Shown: piece by piece, positions 35,137-46,194 of the stretch | How positions within the stretch are numbered: position 1 is the first letter of the stretch | How the letters are laid out: the number at the start of each line of letters is the position of its first letter | NCBI RefSeq assembly: GCF_000283155.1 | Contig: NW_004454217.1 | Span: 3,297,949 to 3,361,948, forward strand | Length of the DNA: 64,000 nucleotides | Reading direction: 5' to 3' | Origin: Ceratotherium simum simum | Lineage: Eukaryota; Chordata; Mammalia; Perissodactyla; Rhinocerotidae | Program-made: the position numbers and the translations under genes | Notes under the pieces: generated by a model | Told to the model about the DNA's origin: nothing | The model's input: the letters and a program-made list of their open reading frames with translations, nothing else | Databases searched by the model: none

Positions 35137-36330
35137 GTTTTCTTTATGCTTACCAAAGTTTTATCTACTTGTTCTGTCAGTCATTGAGAGGGGGATGTTT
35201 AAATCTCTTACCATAGTTGGGGATTTGTCTATTTCTCCTAAAAGTTCTGTGTTGATTTCACGTATTTTGAATCTCTGTTATTACATACATAAACATTTAG
35301 GGTTCTTTGTATTCTTAATAAATTGACCCCTTTATCAATATGAAATGATTTCTTTATCCCTATTAATAGTCTCTTTACTCTAAAATGTATTTTTTCTGAT
35401 ATTATTACAGGCACTCTTACTTTCTTTTATTTGATGTTAGCATGTAATATCTTTTTCCATCCTTTTCTTTTTAACATATTTGTGTTCTTATATTTAAAGT
35501 GCATAGTCAGCATAGAATTGAGTCTGTGTGCTTTTTTTTAATCAAATCTGACCATCTCTGCCTTTTAGTTAGAATATTTAGACTGTTTACATTTAACTTA
35601 TTTATTGATATAGTTAGGTTTAAATCTATCATCTTGCATTTGTTTTCTATTTGTTTCATCTGTTCATTTTTTACTTTATCTGTATTTTTGGAAAAAATCG
35701 AATGTATTTTATGATTCTGTTTTATCTTCTTTGATAGCAGATTTGCTATAAATCTTTGTTATTTTTGTAGTTGCTTTAGCATTTATAATATGCATCTTTA
35801 ACTTATCACAGTCTACCTTCTAGTAGTAGAATATGTTGGAGTATTATGCCATTTCACATATGAGCCATTTCTCCCCTCCATACATCATAGCAACATACAA
35901 TGTTGCTATTGTAATACATTTTACTTTTATATATGTTAAAAGTCTCATACTGTATTTTCTGTTTTTTTGGTGTAAACAGGATATTATCCTTGAAGGCATT
36001 AAGCTGAGACAATCTTTGAACTTACTTCATTTGTTTCCTATTTCTCAATGACCACTGTCTTTCATTGCTTGATATACCTTTTCTTATAAACCATTAGTTA
36101 ATAACTTTTGCCAAATTTTTGGTTGTTTCAGTTGGGAGGGAAAATCTGGTCTTTGTTACTCCATCTAAGCCAGAAACTAGTAGCTCAGGCAATTTTGATT
36201 CAGCCACAGATGTTTCAGAACTGTTGTATTTTAGAGCCACTACATTTTTCTGTGCAACTTCCCCTAATGATCTTTATTTTCTCTCCTGATACTATACTCA
36301 GGGGCCTAATCTGTCTTCTATGAACTAGTC

Positions 36331-36599
36331 CTTCAATTAAAAAATATATATATATAATATGTTCAGCAATTTGGATTTTCTACATGTGTCACTTGCATAA
36401 TTGCTTAAATTGTCCTAGTTTGCAAGTGCTTAAGGTGATTATCTGCATTATGTCCTACTTTATAATAGACTTTGGATATATTTCTAGTCTTAAAGATTTA
36501 TGCTTTAGCCACTATGAGTAATATTGTGCCAATTTTTCTAGTATATATTTGTTTAAACAATCTTCATAGTAATTCTTGATGTAATTATTCTGTCTTCCT
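36331..36599. other. Unassigned AT-rich DNA
   Basis: Nothing clearly recognised. Confidence 0.4.
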
Positions 36600-36930
36600 T
36601 TTAGGAATGTACTTTATCTAGTGACTTATGCAATAGATAACCTAAATGTACATCATTAGGAGAAAGGTTAAATAAATTATAATTTAGCTGTACAATAAAA
36701 TAGTACACAGCTATTGAAACTGATGACAAAGATTCATTTTTATTGACAAGAAAAAATGTTTATTACATTTAATCAAGCTAGTTGGAGAACAGCATTTTTT
36801 ATACAGATTGAAAGTAATCAGTATATTAGTTTGATTTGTCTTGTTATCTGAGAGAAATAGAGAAAAATATTTATGACAATTTTGAAATGTTATATCTGTG
36901 TGTGTACCTATATTCAAAGTGCCTAGAATA
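36600..36930 (+). mobile_element. L1ME-like 3' fragment
   Basis: CCTAAATGTACATCATTAGGAGAAAGGTTAAATAAATTATAATTTAGCTGTACAATAAAATAGTACACAGCTATTGAAA (36642-36720) matches the conserved old L1 segment 'taaatgtccatcaataggggaatggttaaataaattatggtac..ccatacaatggaatactatgcagctatt'. The downstream part is more diverged. Confidence 0.65.
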
Positions 36931-37559
36931 TATTAGAGTATGCATCGAGTTTTACTTTATTCTTTAGTCTCCTGTTTGTTGCTTGGTTTGCTTTCTTTCT
37001 CCATGTGTTTATATGAATGTGTGTATATGTTTGGTGAGCTGTGTTTACAATAAGTACATACAAATTATATCAAGAGGGAAGAAAGCAAACAAACACTGAA
37101 GCCATTTCCATTACATAACTAAAAATAAAAACATTGGGTATAATGGAAACTTGTTTTAGATAAACACATTCAAGCTTATAATTTAACGCATATTTCAATT
37201 TATGATTTCATCCAGCTTTAATAATGACAAAAATTTTAAAACCTGCGAGAAGTTTTGAATCTGAGTTGAACTGTTCTTCTGACATTTATCTCTTTAATTC
37301 AGCCAAATTTTGTCTTTAATATCATAAACCTCAGAGGTTCAGATGGTACAGGTTAATTTTCAACAGCACAGCTGAATATTTTGGGGCGCTTCCAAGCTGA
37401 GTCTTTGGAGACTTATTGAGTGTTGGTATGTGTTGACCCTGTGGCTTGATTTCTTCCTTCTTCTCAGCAGTATTCAAAGCTAGGCCCATGCAGGCAGAAT
37501 ACCAAATAAGAGCATCTAGCCAAGATCTTAGCTTCTTACATTGCATTTTGTGTGCTTAC
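36931..37559. other. Unassigned DNA
   Basis: No gene. The minus-strand 71-codon frame at 37331-37546 has no recognisable domain. Confidence 0.45.
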
Positions 37560-38035
37560 TTTATATTTTTAAATAATCTCTTTTTATTTAAAAAGTCACA
37601 TAAATGCAAAGAATGATTTTAGAAAATAAATTTAGAAAATACAGAAAGTTATAAAGAAAATAAAAATTATTCATAAGTTTAACATCAGAGATAACTGTTG
37701 TAAATGTTTTTATCTATTTCCCTCAGATAGCAAAACTTAAACTTTTTTTTGCTTTTAATCTGCTTTGTTCATTTACTGTCTTGTGATATATTTAGCCATG
37801 TCACTAAATAAGTTTCAGAAACCATTTTTAAAGACTATTAGTATACTATTTAATTAATTATATTTCTCTTGTTAGGAAATTAAGTTGTTGTCAGTATTTT
37901 ATTACAAATAACATTCTGAAGAATAATTTGTATGTGACTCTGAGGAGCTTTAGGATTATTTTTAAGATTAAATATTGAAGACTGGGATTTCTGGGCCAAA
38001 TTTTATAAATTTTAAATTTTAAAGGCTATTACAAT
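37560..38035 (-). mobile_element. Old L1 3' region or related repeat, antisense
   Basis: AGAAAATAAATTTAGAAAATACAGAAAGTTATAAAGAAAATAAAAATTATTCATAAG (37620-37676), AGAGATAACTGTTGTAAATGTTTTTATCTATTTCCCTCAG, CTGCTTTGTTCATTTACTGTCTTGTGATATATTTAGCCATGTCACTAAATAAG and GATTTCTGGGCCAAA follow a common mammalian repeat ('gaaaatacagaaaagtataaag..aaaat..cacc ... agataaccactgttaacat ... gaattgctgggtcaaa'), which I believe is an L1ME-type 3' end. The class assignment is from memory. Confidence 0.5.
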
Positions 38036-38819
38036 AACAATTTACACATCCAGGAAAGTGCCTTTTCTGCTTTGCACTAGTTTATACATCTTACGAAATG
38101 CCCAGAAAAAACCTTGGGGTGGTTGTGAGGGTGTTTGCGGCGATGTCGAGACTTTTTCCCATTTTTGTCTCATCAGAATCTTTGATACACAAAGAATAAA
38201 ATTATCAGTGCATCTTATCACTACAATCATGATAATCAAAGAAAAGAATTCCAAAAATCTCTTCTTTCTTTTCCCTCTACTTACTGACTATAAGATGACC
38301 TTGTATTGCAGTAGTACTGCTTATGTCTAACTTCCCCAGCAAATAGTAATCGATGAAGCCTATCTGTAATTGGTTACACATTCTCAAGATATTAAATATG
38401 CTTTAAGCTAGGAGCTACAAGGTCTATATCCCACAACAATGTCCACGTTTACTTGGGTACCCCCTTCTTCTAATTAAACCTGCCCATGGTTATTTCTACT
38501 TATGAAGCATATTCTAATTAGCTATCAGGTTGTACTTTTCAAGAATCATTTAATCTGTAATTTCTTAAATTTCTTTCAGGGAAGGTAAACCAGGCTTAGA
38601 TATCCTATATATATATTTTTTTCCATTTTATATAAATTAAAGAAAATATCATCAAGAAAGGGAAAAAAGGAAATATAAATCACTGTAGGATTTTTAGCAT
38701 CATGGTAAATTTGTATCCTATTCTTTCCATCCCAATCTGGTAAATGTATTTATAACAAGAATCATTCTCAGATGTCTAAGAAATGTAAATTTCTTTGTTT
38801 TCCCATATTTGAACTTAGT
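38036..38819. other. Unassigned AT-rich DNA
   Basis: Nothing recognised. The overlapping frames at 38042-38330 lie on opposite strands and have no domain. Confidence 0.45.
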
Positions 38820-39500
38820 TTCCATTTAAGCCTCATTCTGTAGGGTGACAGGAGTTGATCTTGATCAAGTTAGGATTGCCCTCTATTTTTCCAATGATCG
38901 CATCTCATCTTGGGAGTTAATTTGGTTTCAGACAATCAGTGGAGAGAGGAGGAGGGAGAGCAATGTTTGATCCTCAGTGTTGTCAACTGTCCTTGATGGA
39001 TATAGCTGTGATACCTGCATTTCCATCTGGACATCACTTATTAGTCTAGAGTGGCCACTCTTTCCTCCTGCTCACAAGAACCCTTAGGTTTCTCAGTTCT
39101 CTTAGTCATGTGAGTGCCAATGTAGGCAACACTGGAGAGATCCCATGTCTCCTGAGCCACATTACAGGGCTATCTCAGGTCCTTCTGTCTAGACATCCAC
39201 ACCATTTACACATTTTATCTGCTCTTGCCCATGAAGGGAGCCTGAGGTCTTATCACTTCCCTGGGCTTTATGGAGAAATGGAGTACAAACTCCTTCTACC
39301 CCCAGGTTCCCAAATTCTCCCAGGCATTTCTCTTGCTCTCTCACTTCCAGGCCTCAGACAAAGGAGGAATGACCAGGGGTCCTTCACAAAGACTCACCAA
39401 GGTCTCCTTATTTCCAATTTGACTCTCTTCCCTTTGTCTCCACTTTAGGCCAAATTTACTAGTCTCTAGGGCAGGAAAAACTAACTCTGACATGTTAAGG
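38820..39500. other. Unassigned block with more balanced base composition
   Basis: About 680 bp whose GC content is visibly higher than its surroundings, with pyrimidine-rich tracts such as CCCTGGGCTTTATGG and CTTGCTCTCTCACTTCCAGGCCTCAG. It contains a 112-codon plus-strand frame (39110-39448) without a recognised domain. It could be an LTR of an unfamiliar family or unique sequence. I cannot find TG...CA ends with a target duplication. Confidence 0.35.
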
Positions 39501-39739
39501 TTTAGGTCTAATCCACAGTTTTTGAAGCTCAAAAGTAAAGAATTGGATTCTTTTCATCTCTGCTTTTTGCTTTGTAATCTCTTCATCTGGAGAATTCTGG
39601 TTTCTGCCTGAATGGTGGTGAGAGAGGCAGGAGGAATTGCTTATAGAAATTCTGAGTAGAAAATAATCAAATACAATAAAAAATGAAAATTTTATCACAC
39701 TACCTCTTTTTTGACAACCTCCTTTGCATCTATATTTCC

Positions 39740-39955
39740 CAGTGGACTCAATTCTCACCAGAAAGCACTCTTAGACCTTGGGCAACATCTCGGTTTCTCA
39801 TCTCTGAAAAGGAGATAATCACAGAAACTAAATGATAAGATTATGGTAAAAATTAAATAAGATAATGATTGCAAGTAGAATTTCAAGTTTGAAGCACATA
39901 ATAAGTAAAGTATTAATGTTAGCTACTATTATTAGCTAATATTTTGGAATAAACA
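39740..39955 (+). mobile_element. MIR SINE fragment
   Basis: GGGCAACATCTCGGTTTCTCATCTCTGAAAAGGAGATAATCACAG (39779-39824), ATTAAATAAGATAATGATTGCAAG and ATAATAAGTAAAGTATTAATGTTAGCTACTATTATTAG (39899-39936) follow the MIR 3' consensus in order. Confidence 0.7.
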
Positions 39956-40834
39956 ACCTCAGTTCCTTACCCCATGATTCTTCACATAATTTGATCTTTC
40001 TCATAACTTCAGGGGCTCAATAATACCAGTTGGATGAATGAATGAGTGAATGGATTACCGTTATCCACTTTATTAGTATTAATATTAGCATTAAGCTTTA
40101 CTAATTCAATAATCAGGATTTTTCACAATTTCTTTTTAAGTGTTTAAAGCCATCTTATACACATGAAACATTATTTTTTACTCACAAATCTGCCACGGGC
40201 ATAGAAAAAAATTGTAATTGAGTCCATTTTGCCTATGGTAAAACTCATTTATATGCTTTTCCAAAGGACAATTAATGATGAATAGGAAAATATTACATGT
40301 AGAAGAGTCTGTTTTGAAAGTCTTTAGGCAGAACTTTCAAATCTGAAAATAATTGTCAGGCAACATTTCAAAGTGAGAACACTAAACCATTCATTGCAAC
40401 ACTGCAGACCTGACTTTTGTAGCCCTTCAAATGATTCAACAACTGATATTTGACCCAGACATCTTTGCACGATTTGTCTTTACAAAGGTCGTGAGTAAGA
40501 ATATTCACTGGGGAAAGATCAATCGCTAAGTAATTGTGTTTATTTAACTTTTAAAGCAGAATTCATTGTGGCATTTTGCTTATTTTAATATATTTACTTA
40601 TTTTTTTATATCTGCCTTATTCAAACAAATGTTTTAATCAACTTCAAGATAATTTATGAGGATGAATGTAGCATATGATTGACATATCAGATTAAATAAG
40701 GAAATAGGAAAGGCAAAACAGTGCGGCGGAAGGAGCACTAGGTTAAATAGTGATTCTGCTACAAAAAAGTTGTTTAAATGTTTAAGAGTCCACTTTAGCT
40801 GACTGGATATCTGTTTCTATATACATAAAAGGAC
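39956..40834. other. Unassigned AT-rich DNA
   Basis: Nothing recognised apart from a GAATGAATGAGTGAATGG word near 40035 that resembles an L2 terminus. Confidence 0.45.
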
Positions 40835-41130
40835 TGTATCAGTAAAATCTTAGTTGCAACTTATAGAAAAGCTCACTGAAATTAGATTAAACAATGTAGG
40901 AAGTTTAACTGTTCATATGTCTCTAAATTTCAGACTTAGTGTAGCTTCAGATAAGGCTTAAACGTTCAACAATGGCACGGAACAATGGTTTCCTTACCCT
41001 TTTTATGCAAGTAAGAGTAAGACAATGGTCCCTTAGCTCCATAGACGCAGTTTCATCTTCTGACAGGTTGTCCTTATAGTCTCATAACAGCAAAAGCAGT
41101 TTTGGACCTCATTTTCTCACACTATGTTGT
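40835..41130 (+). mobile_element. Old dispersed repeat of unassigned class, possible copy 2
   Basis: ATCTTAGTTGCAACTTATAGAAAAGCTCACTGAAATTAGATTAAACAATG (40847-40896) follows the same 'agttgcaagtgacagaaacccaactcaaactggcttaa' start as the element at 15895-16330. CCCTTAGCTCCATAGACGCAGTTTCATC is in the expected place for its 'gctcagcctcca..gtcatcagg' part. Diverged. Confidence 0.35.
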
Positions 41131-41221
41131 TTAGAATGAAGATTTTTATTTGGATTCTAGACATTTTCTTTGGAATCAGACAATGATTTTAATTGTATTT
41201 TTGTAGATATCTGGTTGTCTA
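41131..41221. other. Short unassigned interval
   Basis: Nothing recognised. Confidence 0.4.
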
Positions 41222-41745
41222 CCTGTGGTGAATTAAAGATGGCCATAAATACTTTGACATTGTTTTCATTGGAAAATGGGACCTATGTCCTCACTCCTTG
41301 AATCACAGGTGAAGCTCTGTGATTCCTTTGATAGACTCGCACAAGTAATATTGAGCCGATTTCTGGGTTCAGGCATGAAGATACTGGCAGTTTCTACTTC
41401 TTACCACTTGAAACACTCAATCTTAGAACCTAGCTGCCATGCTGTGAGAAAACCCAATTAACAAAAGGCCACATGGAAAGGATCTGAGGGCTGCTGACTG
41501 CCTTGACTGAGTTCTCAACTAACGCTCAACAACAACTTTGCCTACCAGGTGAATGAACCCTCTTGGAAGTGAATACGTCAGCCCTATTTGAAATTCCCTA
41601 GTTGATGCTGTGTGGAACAATGAAAGCCACCTTTTATGAACTTTACCTAAATTGCAGATCTGTGAGCAGAATAAATTATTGCTCTAAACTACTAGGTTTT
41701 GGAGTGGCTTGTTTTATAACAGTAGTTCACCAGAACACCACTCTA
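41222..41745 (+). mobile_element. MLT1-type LTR (ERVL-MaLR), forward
   Basis: It opens with CCTGTGGTGAATTAAAGATGGCCATAAAT (41221-41249). GGGTTCAGGCATGAAGATACTGGCAGTTTCTACTTCTTACCACTTG, CTAGCTGCCATGCTGTGAGAAAACCCAA (41430-41457), GGCCACATGGAAAGG (41467-41481), and a 3' end CTACTAGGTTTTGGAGTGGCTTGTTTTATAACAG (about 41689-41722) match the MLT1 LTR order, including the 'actaagttttggggtggtttgttac' terminus. MLT1 is an old non-autonomous LTR retrotransposon. Only the LTR is seen, with no internal part. Confidence 0.75.
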
Positions 41746-42209
41746 TCAATAGCACAGGCTTCATCATTTATTTTTTCTTAATTGTGTATGCTTCTTTGTG
41801 ATGTGTGATGTAGTAATTTCCCTGAGTTGTGTTGGAATAGCGTTTTAATTGTCAGCTTCAGTATTTATTGATATAATGTTTGATGATATTAATTTGTTTT
41901 ATTTTCAATGAAAGAAACCAAGACACTTTTTTTAATGTTCATTTGCTTCAACACAACATAGTACCTTGTCAAGTATCTTGAATCTATTGTTCAAATGTGT
42001 AGAATAAAACATATTGAGAATCATATCATTTTTATCAACATAAAAGTTAAACTTTAATGGAGTATAATCAGGGCTGCCTCTAGAGTATGCAAGACCTTGG
42101 ACAAGACATTTTGCAGTGTTCTTATCTACCTGAACAGTTTGAGCCACCTAAATTAACCTTTTCAGCATCATACTCATGACCCAATCTTACACAGCTTCAT
42201 GAAAGAGAT
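41746..42209. other. Unassigned AT-rich DNA
   Basis: Nothing recognised. A 71-codon minus frame at 41932-42147 has no domain. Confidence 0.45.
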
Positions 42210-43490
42210 ATTGTGCTACAATAGGGGCCTGACTACAAGGCCCTGGGACAACCTCATAGGCATGAGTCTCGAAGCTCCCAGGAGTATCTGGCCAAATTCA
42301 CACATGAGGCAAAGGGTTGAAGAGCTCTCCAGGGCCCACATGGGTCCCAGCCCAAATTTGGGACATCCTAACGAGATGGTACCACCAGCCTGACCCTGAC
42401 CCAGATACCAGAAGGGAACTTAAAAATTTTCAAGGAAAGTATTCCAAGACTTGGAGCCCCTACAACCCCAACTGGCACCCAAGCCCCTCCAAGGCATCTC
42501 CCGCTCTGAGGAGCTAGCCCTCTACACCAATGTGCCTGCAACAATTGCAGCTCAGACACAACAGGAGAGTGCACATAGCCTGCACAGGGGACACACCTGG
42601 AGCACCTGGCTCTGGTGACTGGGGGGATTACACTATTAGGCCCCAGGGGATACCGTCTACATCAAGGAGACTGGGAGATATTGCTGGTCTACCGAACACA
42701 TAGAAACAAACACAGAGAACTAGGCAAAGTGAGGAGACAGAGGAATATGTTCCAAACAAAAGAAGAAGATAAAATCTCAGAAAAAAGCCTAAATGAAACA
42801 AAGATAAGTAATTTACTTGTTAAAGAGCTCAAATTAATGATCATAAAGATGCTCTCTGAACTCAGGAGAAGAATGGATGAACACAGTGAGAACTTCAACA
42901 AAGAGATAGAAACTATGAAAAAGAACCAATCAGAGCTTAAAAATACAACAAATGAAATGAAAACTACACTCGAGAGAAGCAACAGCTGATCAGATGAGGC
43001 AGAAGAGTGGACCAGCGATCTGAAACACAGAGTAGTGGGAATCACCCAGTTGGAACAGCAAAAAGAAAAAAGAGTTTAAAAAATGAGGATAGCTTCAGGG
43101 ACTTCTGGGACGATGTCAAGCATACAAACATTTGCATTATAGAGGTCCAAGAAGGAGAAAAGAGGGAGCAAGGAACAGAAAACCTATTTGAAGAAATAGT
43201 GACTGAAAATTTCCCCAACCTGGCCAAGGAAACAGACATCCAATTCCAGGAAGCACAGAAAGTTTCAAATAAGAGGAACCCAAAAATACCCACACCAAGA
43301 CACATTATATTTAAAATGTCGGAATTTAAAGATAAAGAGAGAACTTAAAAGTAGCAAGAGCAAAACAACTAGTTATGTACAAGAGAACCCTCGTAAGACT
43401 ATCAGCTGATTTTTCAGCAGAAATTTTGCAGGCCAGAAGGAAGTAGCACAATATATTCCAACTGCTGAAAGGAAAAAACTTACAACCAAA
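42210..43490 (+). mobile_element. L1 5'UTR and ORF1 fragment without ORF2
   Basis: Sense L1. The GC-richer 5'UTR-like part (42210-42745, with GGACAACCTCATAGGCATGAG, CACAGGGGACACACCTGG and CCTGGCTCTGGTGACTGGGGG) leads into ORF1 with its start near 42747. Similarity stops at about 43485, where ORF1 would finish and ORF2 should begin. L1 copies usually lose the 5' end; this one has the 5' end and lacks the rest, so it was cut by a deletion or rearrangement. Confidence 0.75.
42747..43485 (+). pseudogene. L1 ORF1 pseudogene (coiled coil + RRM-type core)
   Basis: ORF1p is the RNA-binding coat protein of the L1 particle. The first frame (to 42989) starts MFQTKEEDKISEKSLNETK and has the heptad-rich coiled coil with RRRMDEHSENFNKEIETMKK. 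After a shift and stop near 42989, a second frame (43007-43348) carries the RRM-like core: NICIIEVQEGEKREQGTENL, then FEEIVTENFPNLAKETDIQF, and RNPKIPTPRHIIFKMSEFKD. A one-base deletion near 43345 (GAGAACTTAAAAG for expected GAGAATCTTAAAAG) breaks it again. The remaining C-terminal region (43349-43485) is readable in another frame. It is not functional. Confidence 0.75.
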
Positions 43491-45127
43491 ACATGGAGCC
43501 CCCAGAGGCATAGGACCTGCTTGCCTGAGTCTAGGAGCAAAACTGCTTGTAATCTATACAGCATACATTCTTTCTTTGAGACACTGTGTGGAAGTATGGG
43601 TCTTATTGCTTTCTTTGAGAAAAGATTATATAGTTTTTGTGCTATCAAAATCATTGAAGAATTAACTGGTCTTGGTAGTGTCATTTCCTGTGAATCCTGA
43701 TAGATTTTATCCATCATCATTATTTTTAAATCTTGTTTAAGGGAAATTATTTTATTCACCTATGTAAAATATGATCTTTTAAAAGTAATTTACTTCACCT
43801 AAAATAAAAATAATATTTATACAAATATATTTAGATAAGAAGCAACCACACAAAAGGCCTGAGACTTTATATATTACCTTAGTACACCACGATATATGCT
43901 TGTTATTTTACAACCAACCAATATTCCATCCAAGAACATGCAGCAGCAGATGTGCATTAATCTTGCCTGGCATCAACTGAGCCTGGAACTGAAGACTGGA
44001 ATAGTGTCCCTGCTTGTACATGTTGGGACACAGATGCATATTTAAACCTAAATTAAAAAAAAAAAAATCAGTACAGAGCTATGAACTGCTGATCATTGAT
44101 CATGCATAAGCCATTTAAAAGTGTGAGCAGAGATGGCAAAGCATGCTTATTTCAAGCATAATATTAAAATGAGTAAACCTTCTAGTAAAATTAATGCATT
44201 TATATTATTCAAATAGGTTAATTTTTGATAAATAGTATGTATGGGAGAACATGCCTATTAACATTACTGATTAAATTATAAATTTTAAAAAGATAAATTC
44301 AAACTAAACAGTTACAGGTTGTCCTACGTACCTCCCTACAATTTTCAGAATATAATGTGAATTCTTCTTCAAAGGATAATATCAGATCTTATCAGGCTCT
44401 AAAAAGACTCTTTGCTCCCTTTGATGATATGTTGAAAAGCACTAGCATGAAAAATGCTCTGGTTGGCCTGACCTTTCCCCTTGCTCTTCATGTAGAGGGA
44501 ACACTGATATCTCCACAAAACATCACTTGGAGAGAAAATTCTGCAAACCATGAAAATAGTTCTAATGGCAAGAGTTCTAATTTCTTTTCTAAGTTTCATT
44601 ACAAATATTGATGAAAATGTCTCAATTCTGGAAATATTTGTGTCTGAGCAAAATGTTGAATTCAATAGCATTCTGATTGTGATTTACAACAGTTAATCGG
44701 AATTATTCTATTTAGATGTTTAAGAGGCTTTTCTCATTTCCTTCATCAGGTTCAATCATAAATGGCTTAATCATTCAGAAGACATTACTGAATTAGACTG
44801 CATTAACTGCATAATAACAGAAAAAAAAGGGCAATATGAAAACAAACCGAAATGCTATTAGGAAGCAGCTAAGTTCATTCCCTTTAATTCCTTTGTTGAT
44901 TTGTTGAAATTGTTGATGTGACCTCAATCAAGATTTTTGTTCTGTTTTGTTCATCAGTTTCTCTTCACTTTAGGAAGCATGTATGTATATTTTTGAGAGA
45001 GAAATACAAAGGTTATACATATTTTAGGAAAGGGATTTCAGACAACTATATGAGTTTAGAACTTAGGTCTGGTTCAAACTTTGTTATAAGGGACCAAAAA
45101 ACAAATATGAGTTTATATAGTAGACAA
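43491..45127. other. Unassigned DNA
   Basis: About 1.6 kb with no recognised gene. An A13 run lies at about 44055-44068. The frames 43373-43759 (-), 44357-44611 (+) and 44399-44671 (-) overlap L1 or each other and show no domain. Confidence 0.45.
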
Positions 45128-45344
45128 AGATATTCTTTTTTTTTTTTTGGTGAGGAAGATTGCCCTGAGCTAACATCTGTGTCCATCTTCCTCTACGTCG
45201 TATGTGGGATGCTGCCACAGAGTGGCTTGATGAGCAGTGCGTAGGTCTGAACCTGGGATCTGAAGCTGTGTGTGAAACTCGGGCCAACGAAGCAGAGTGC
45301 GTGAACTTAACCACTACGCCACCAGCCAACCCCTAGATATTCTT
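45128..45344 (-). mobile_element. ERE-type SINE, short form, with target duplication
   Basis: Reverse-oriented, body about 45138-45334. GTGAGGAAGATTGCCCTGAGC, one GCTAACATCTGTGTCC unit, ATGTGGGATGCTGCCACAG, and a head ending CACCAGCCAACCCC. Same short, single-unit form as 19764-19980. Target duplication AGATATTCTT is perfect at 45128-45137 and 45335-45344. Confidence 0.9.
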
Positions 45345-45539
45345 ATCTTTGTCTTAACACCAGTCATGAGTAGGAAAATGCTACTCTATGGAGAAAAGGA
45401 GTAACAAGTTGATAAATTTTAATGAGATAAAAGTGACAATCTGCAAGAATGGTTAAGATTAGACCAAAAAAAGCCATCACCATTTACTTGAAATATTATT
45501 TTTTGCAGGAAGTAATAGTGCTAGACTGATTCATTTATG
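45345..45539. other. Unassigned AT-rich DNA
   Basis: Nothing recognised. Confidence 0.4.
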
Positions 45540-45720
45540 TTCAGAATTTTAAGGCAGAACAGGAACCTAGAAATCACCTATTCAATTGCCCATTCTTTAT
45601 GAATATGTCTGCAGTCCTCAAGTGACTTATTCAAAATCACTTAGCTTGTTTCCAGGAGAGCCAAACCCATATTCCCTGGTCTTATGGCTTTTGATGGAAC
45701 CAATGTTCTTTGCACCTCTC
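45540..45720 (-). mobile_element. Possible MIR fragment, antisense
   Basis: AAGTGACTTATTCAAAATCACTTAGCTTGTTTCCAGGAGAGCCAAACCC (45620-45668) resembles antisense MIR 'aagtgacttgcccaaggtcacacagctagtaagtggcagagccagg'. Weakly diverged copy without clear ends. Confidence 0.4.
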
Positions 45721-45799
45721 GTTGCTTCTTCTAAAATGAATGCCTTACACTTGAATCATTCTTTATCTAATCTGAAGTTATTTTAACTCTATTATTTGA

Positions 45800-46190
45800 T
45801 GCTCACGGGTAACACCATGGCCCTCATTTCCCTGAGCTTATTTCTCCAAAGTTATCTTCCATTACTCTCCCCCTCCACTCTTCTTTATCCAAGCTAAGTT
45901 CCCTTTGGTTTCTCATACTCACCAGCCTCTTTCTCATCTCTCTTGTCTTCAGAAACGGCCTTTGTAAATGCTTCTCCTGCTTGGGACACTACTTTCCTTC
46001 CCTTTGCCCCATTGACCTCTTAGACTTTTACTACTCCTTTAAGTGTTTTAAAATTAAAGGAGTAGGATGCTTCTCAGTGCAAAATGCTTCATTTTCTGCG
46101 GTTAGGAGCATCTGAAGTGTGCTGTGCATCTCTTTACTTGAGACGTTTGTTACCTCTTGTCATAGACGTGCTTTGTTTCTTTACCTTTTC
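45800..46190 (+). mobile_element. LINE L2 3' fragment, forward
   Basis: CTTTCTCATCTCTCTTGTCTTCAGAAACGGCC then TTTGTAAATGCTTCTCCTGCTTGGGACACTACTTTCC (45960-45996), CCATTGACCTCTTAGACTTTTACTACTCC resembles L2 'cagggcctttgcacttgctgttccctctgcctggaatgctcttcc'. Moderately supported. Confidence 0.5.
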
Positions 46191-46194
46191 AAAA

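Larger units (their letters stand above)
32013..36330 (-). mobile_element. Long antisense L1M with ORF2 relic
   Basis: Read on the minus strand, this is an old L1. The 3'UTR is at 32013-32160 (antisense of TTTAAAGTGTAC and GGTGATGGATATGTTC words), then the ORF2 C-terminal part, reverse transcriptase region, and the endonuclease. The frame at 34813-35136 (minus) reads as endonuclease: a YTLFSSGHTNFTRIDHIWGH segment at about its residues 24-43, and FDHNGF, which corresponds to the catalytic SDHxx motif of L1 ORF2p. Sequence at about 35330-35640 continues into the endonuclease N-terminal half, and 35640-36330 probably covers the inter-ORF region. Many stops and shifts make it inactive. An ERE interrupts it at 33844-34174. 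The upper boundary is uncertain. Confidence 0.8.

Noticed and set aside
39110..39448. 112-codon plus frame
   Set aside because: No domain. The higher GC of the block lowers stop frequency enough to explain it.
43373..43759. 128-codon minus frame
   Set aside because: Antisense to the L1 ORF1 end and unassigned DNA; no domain.
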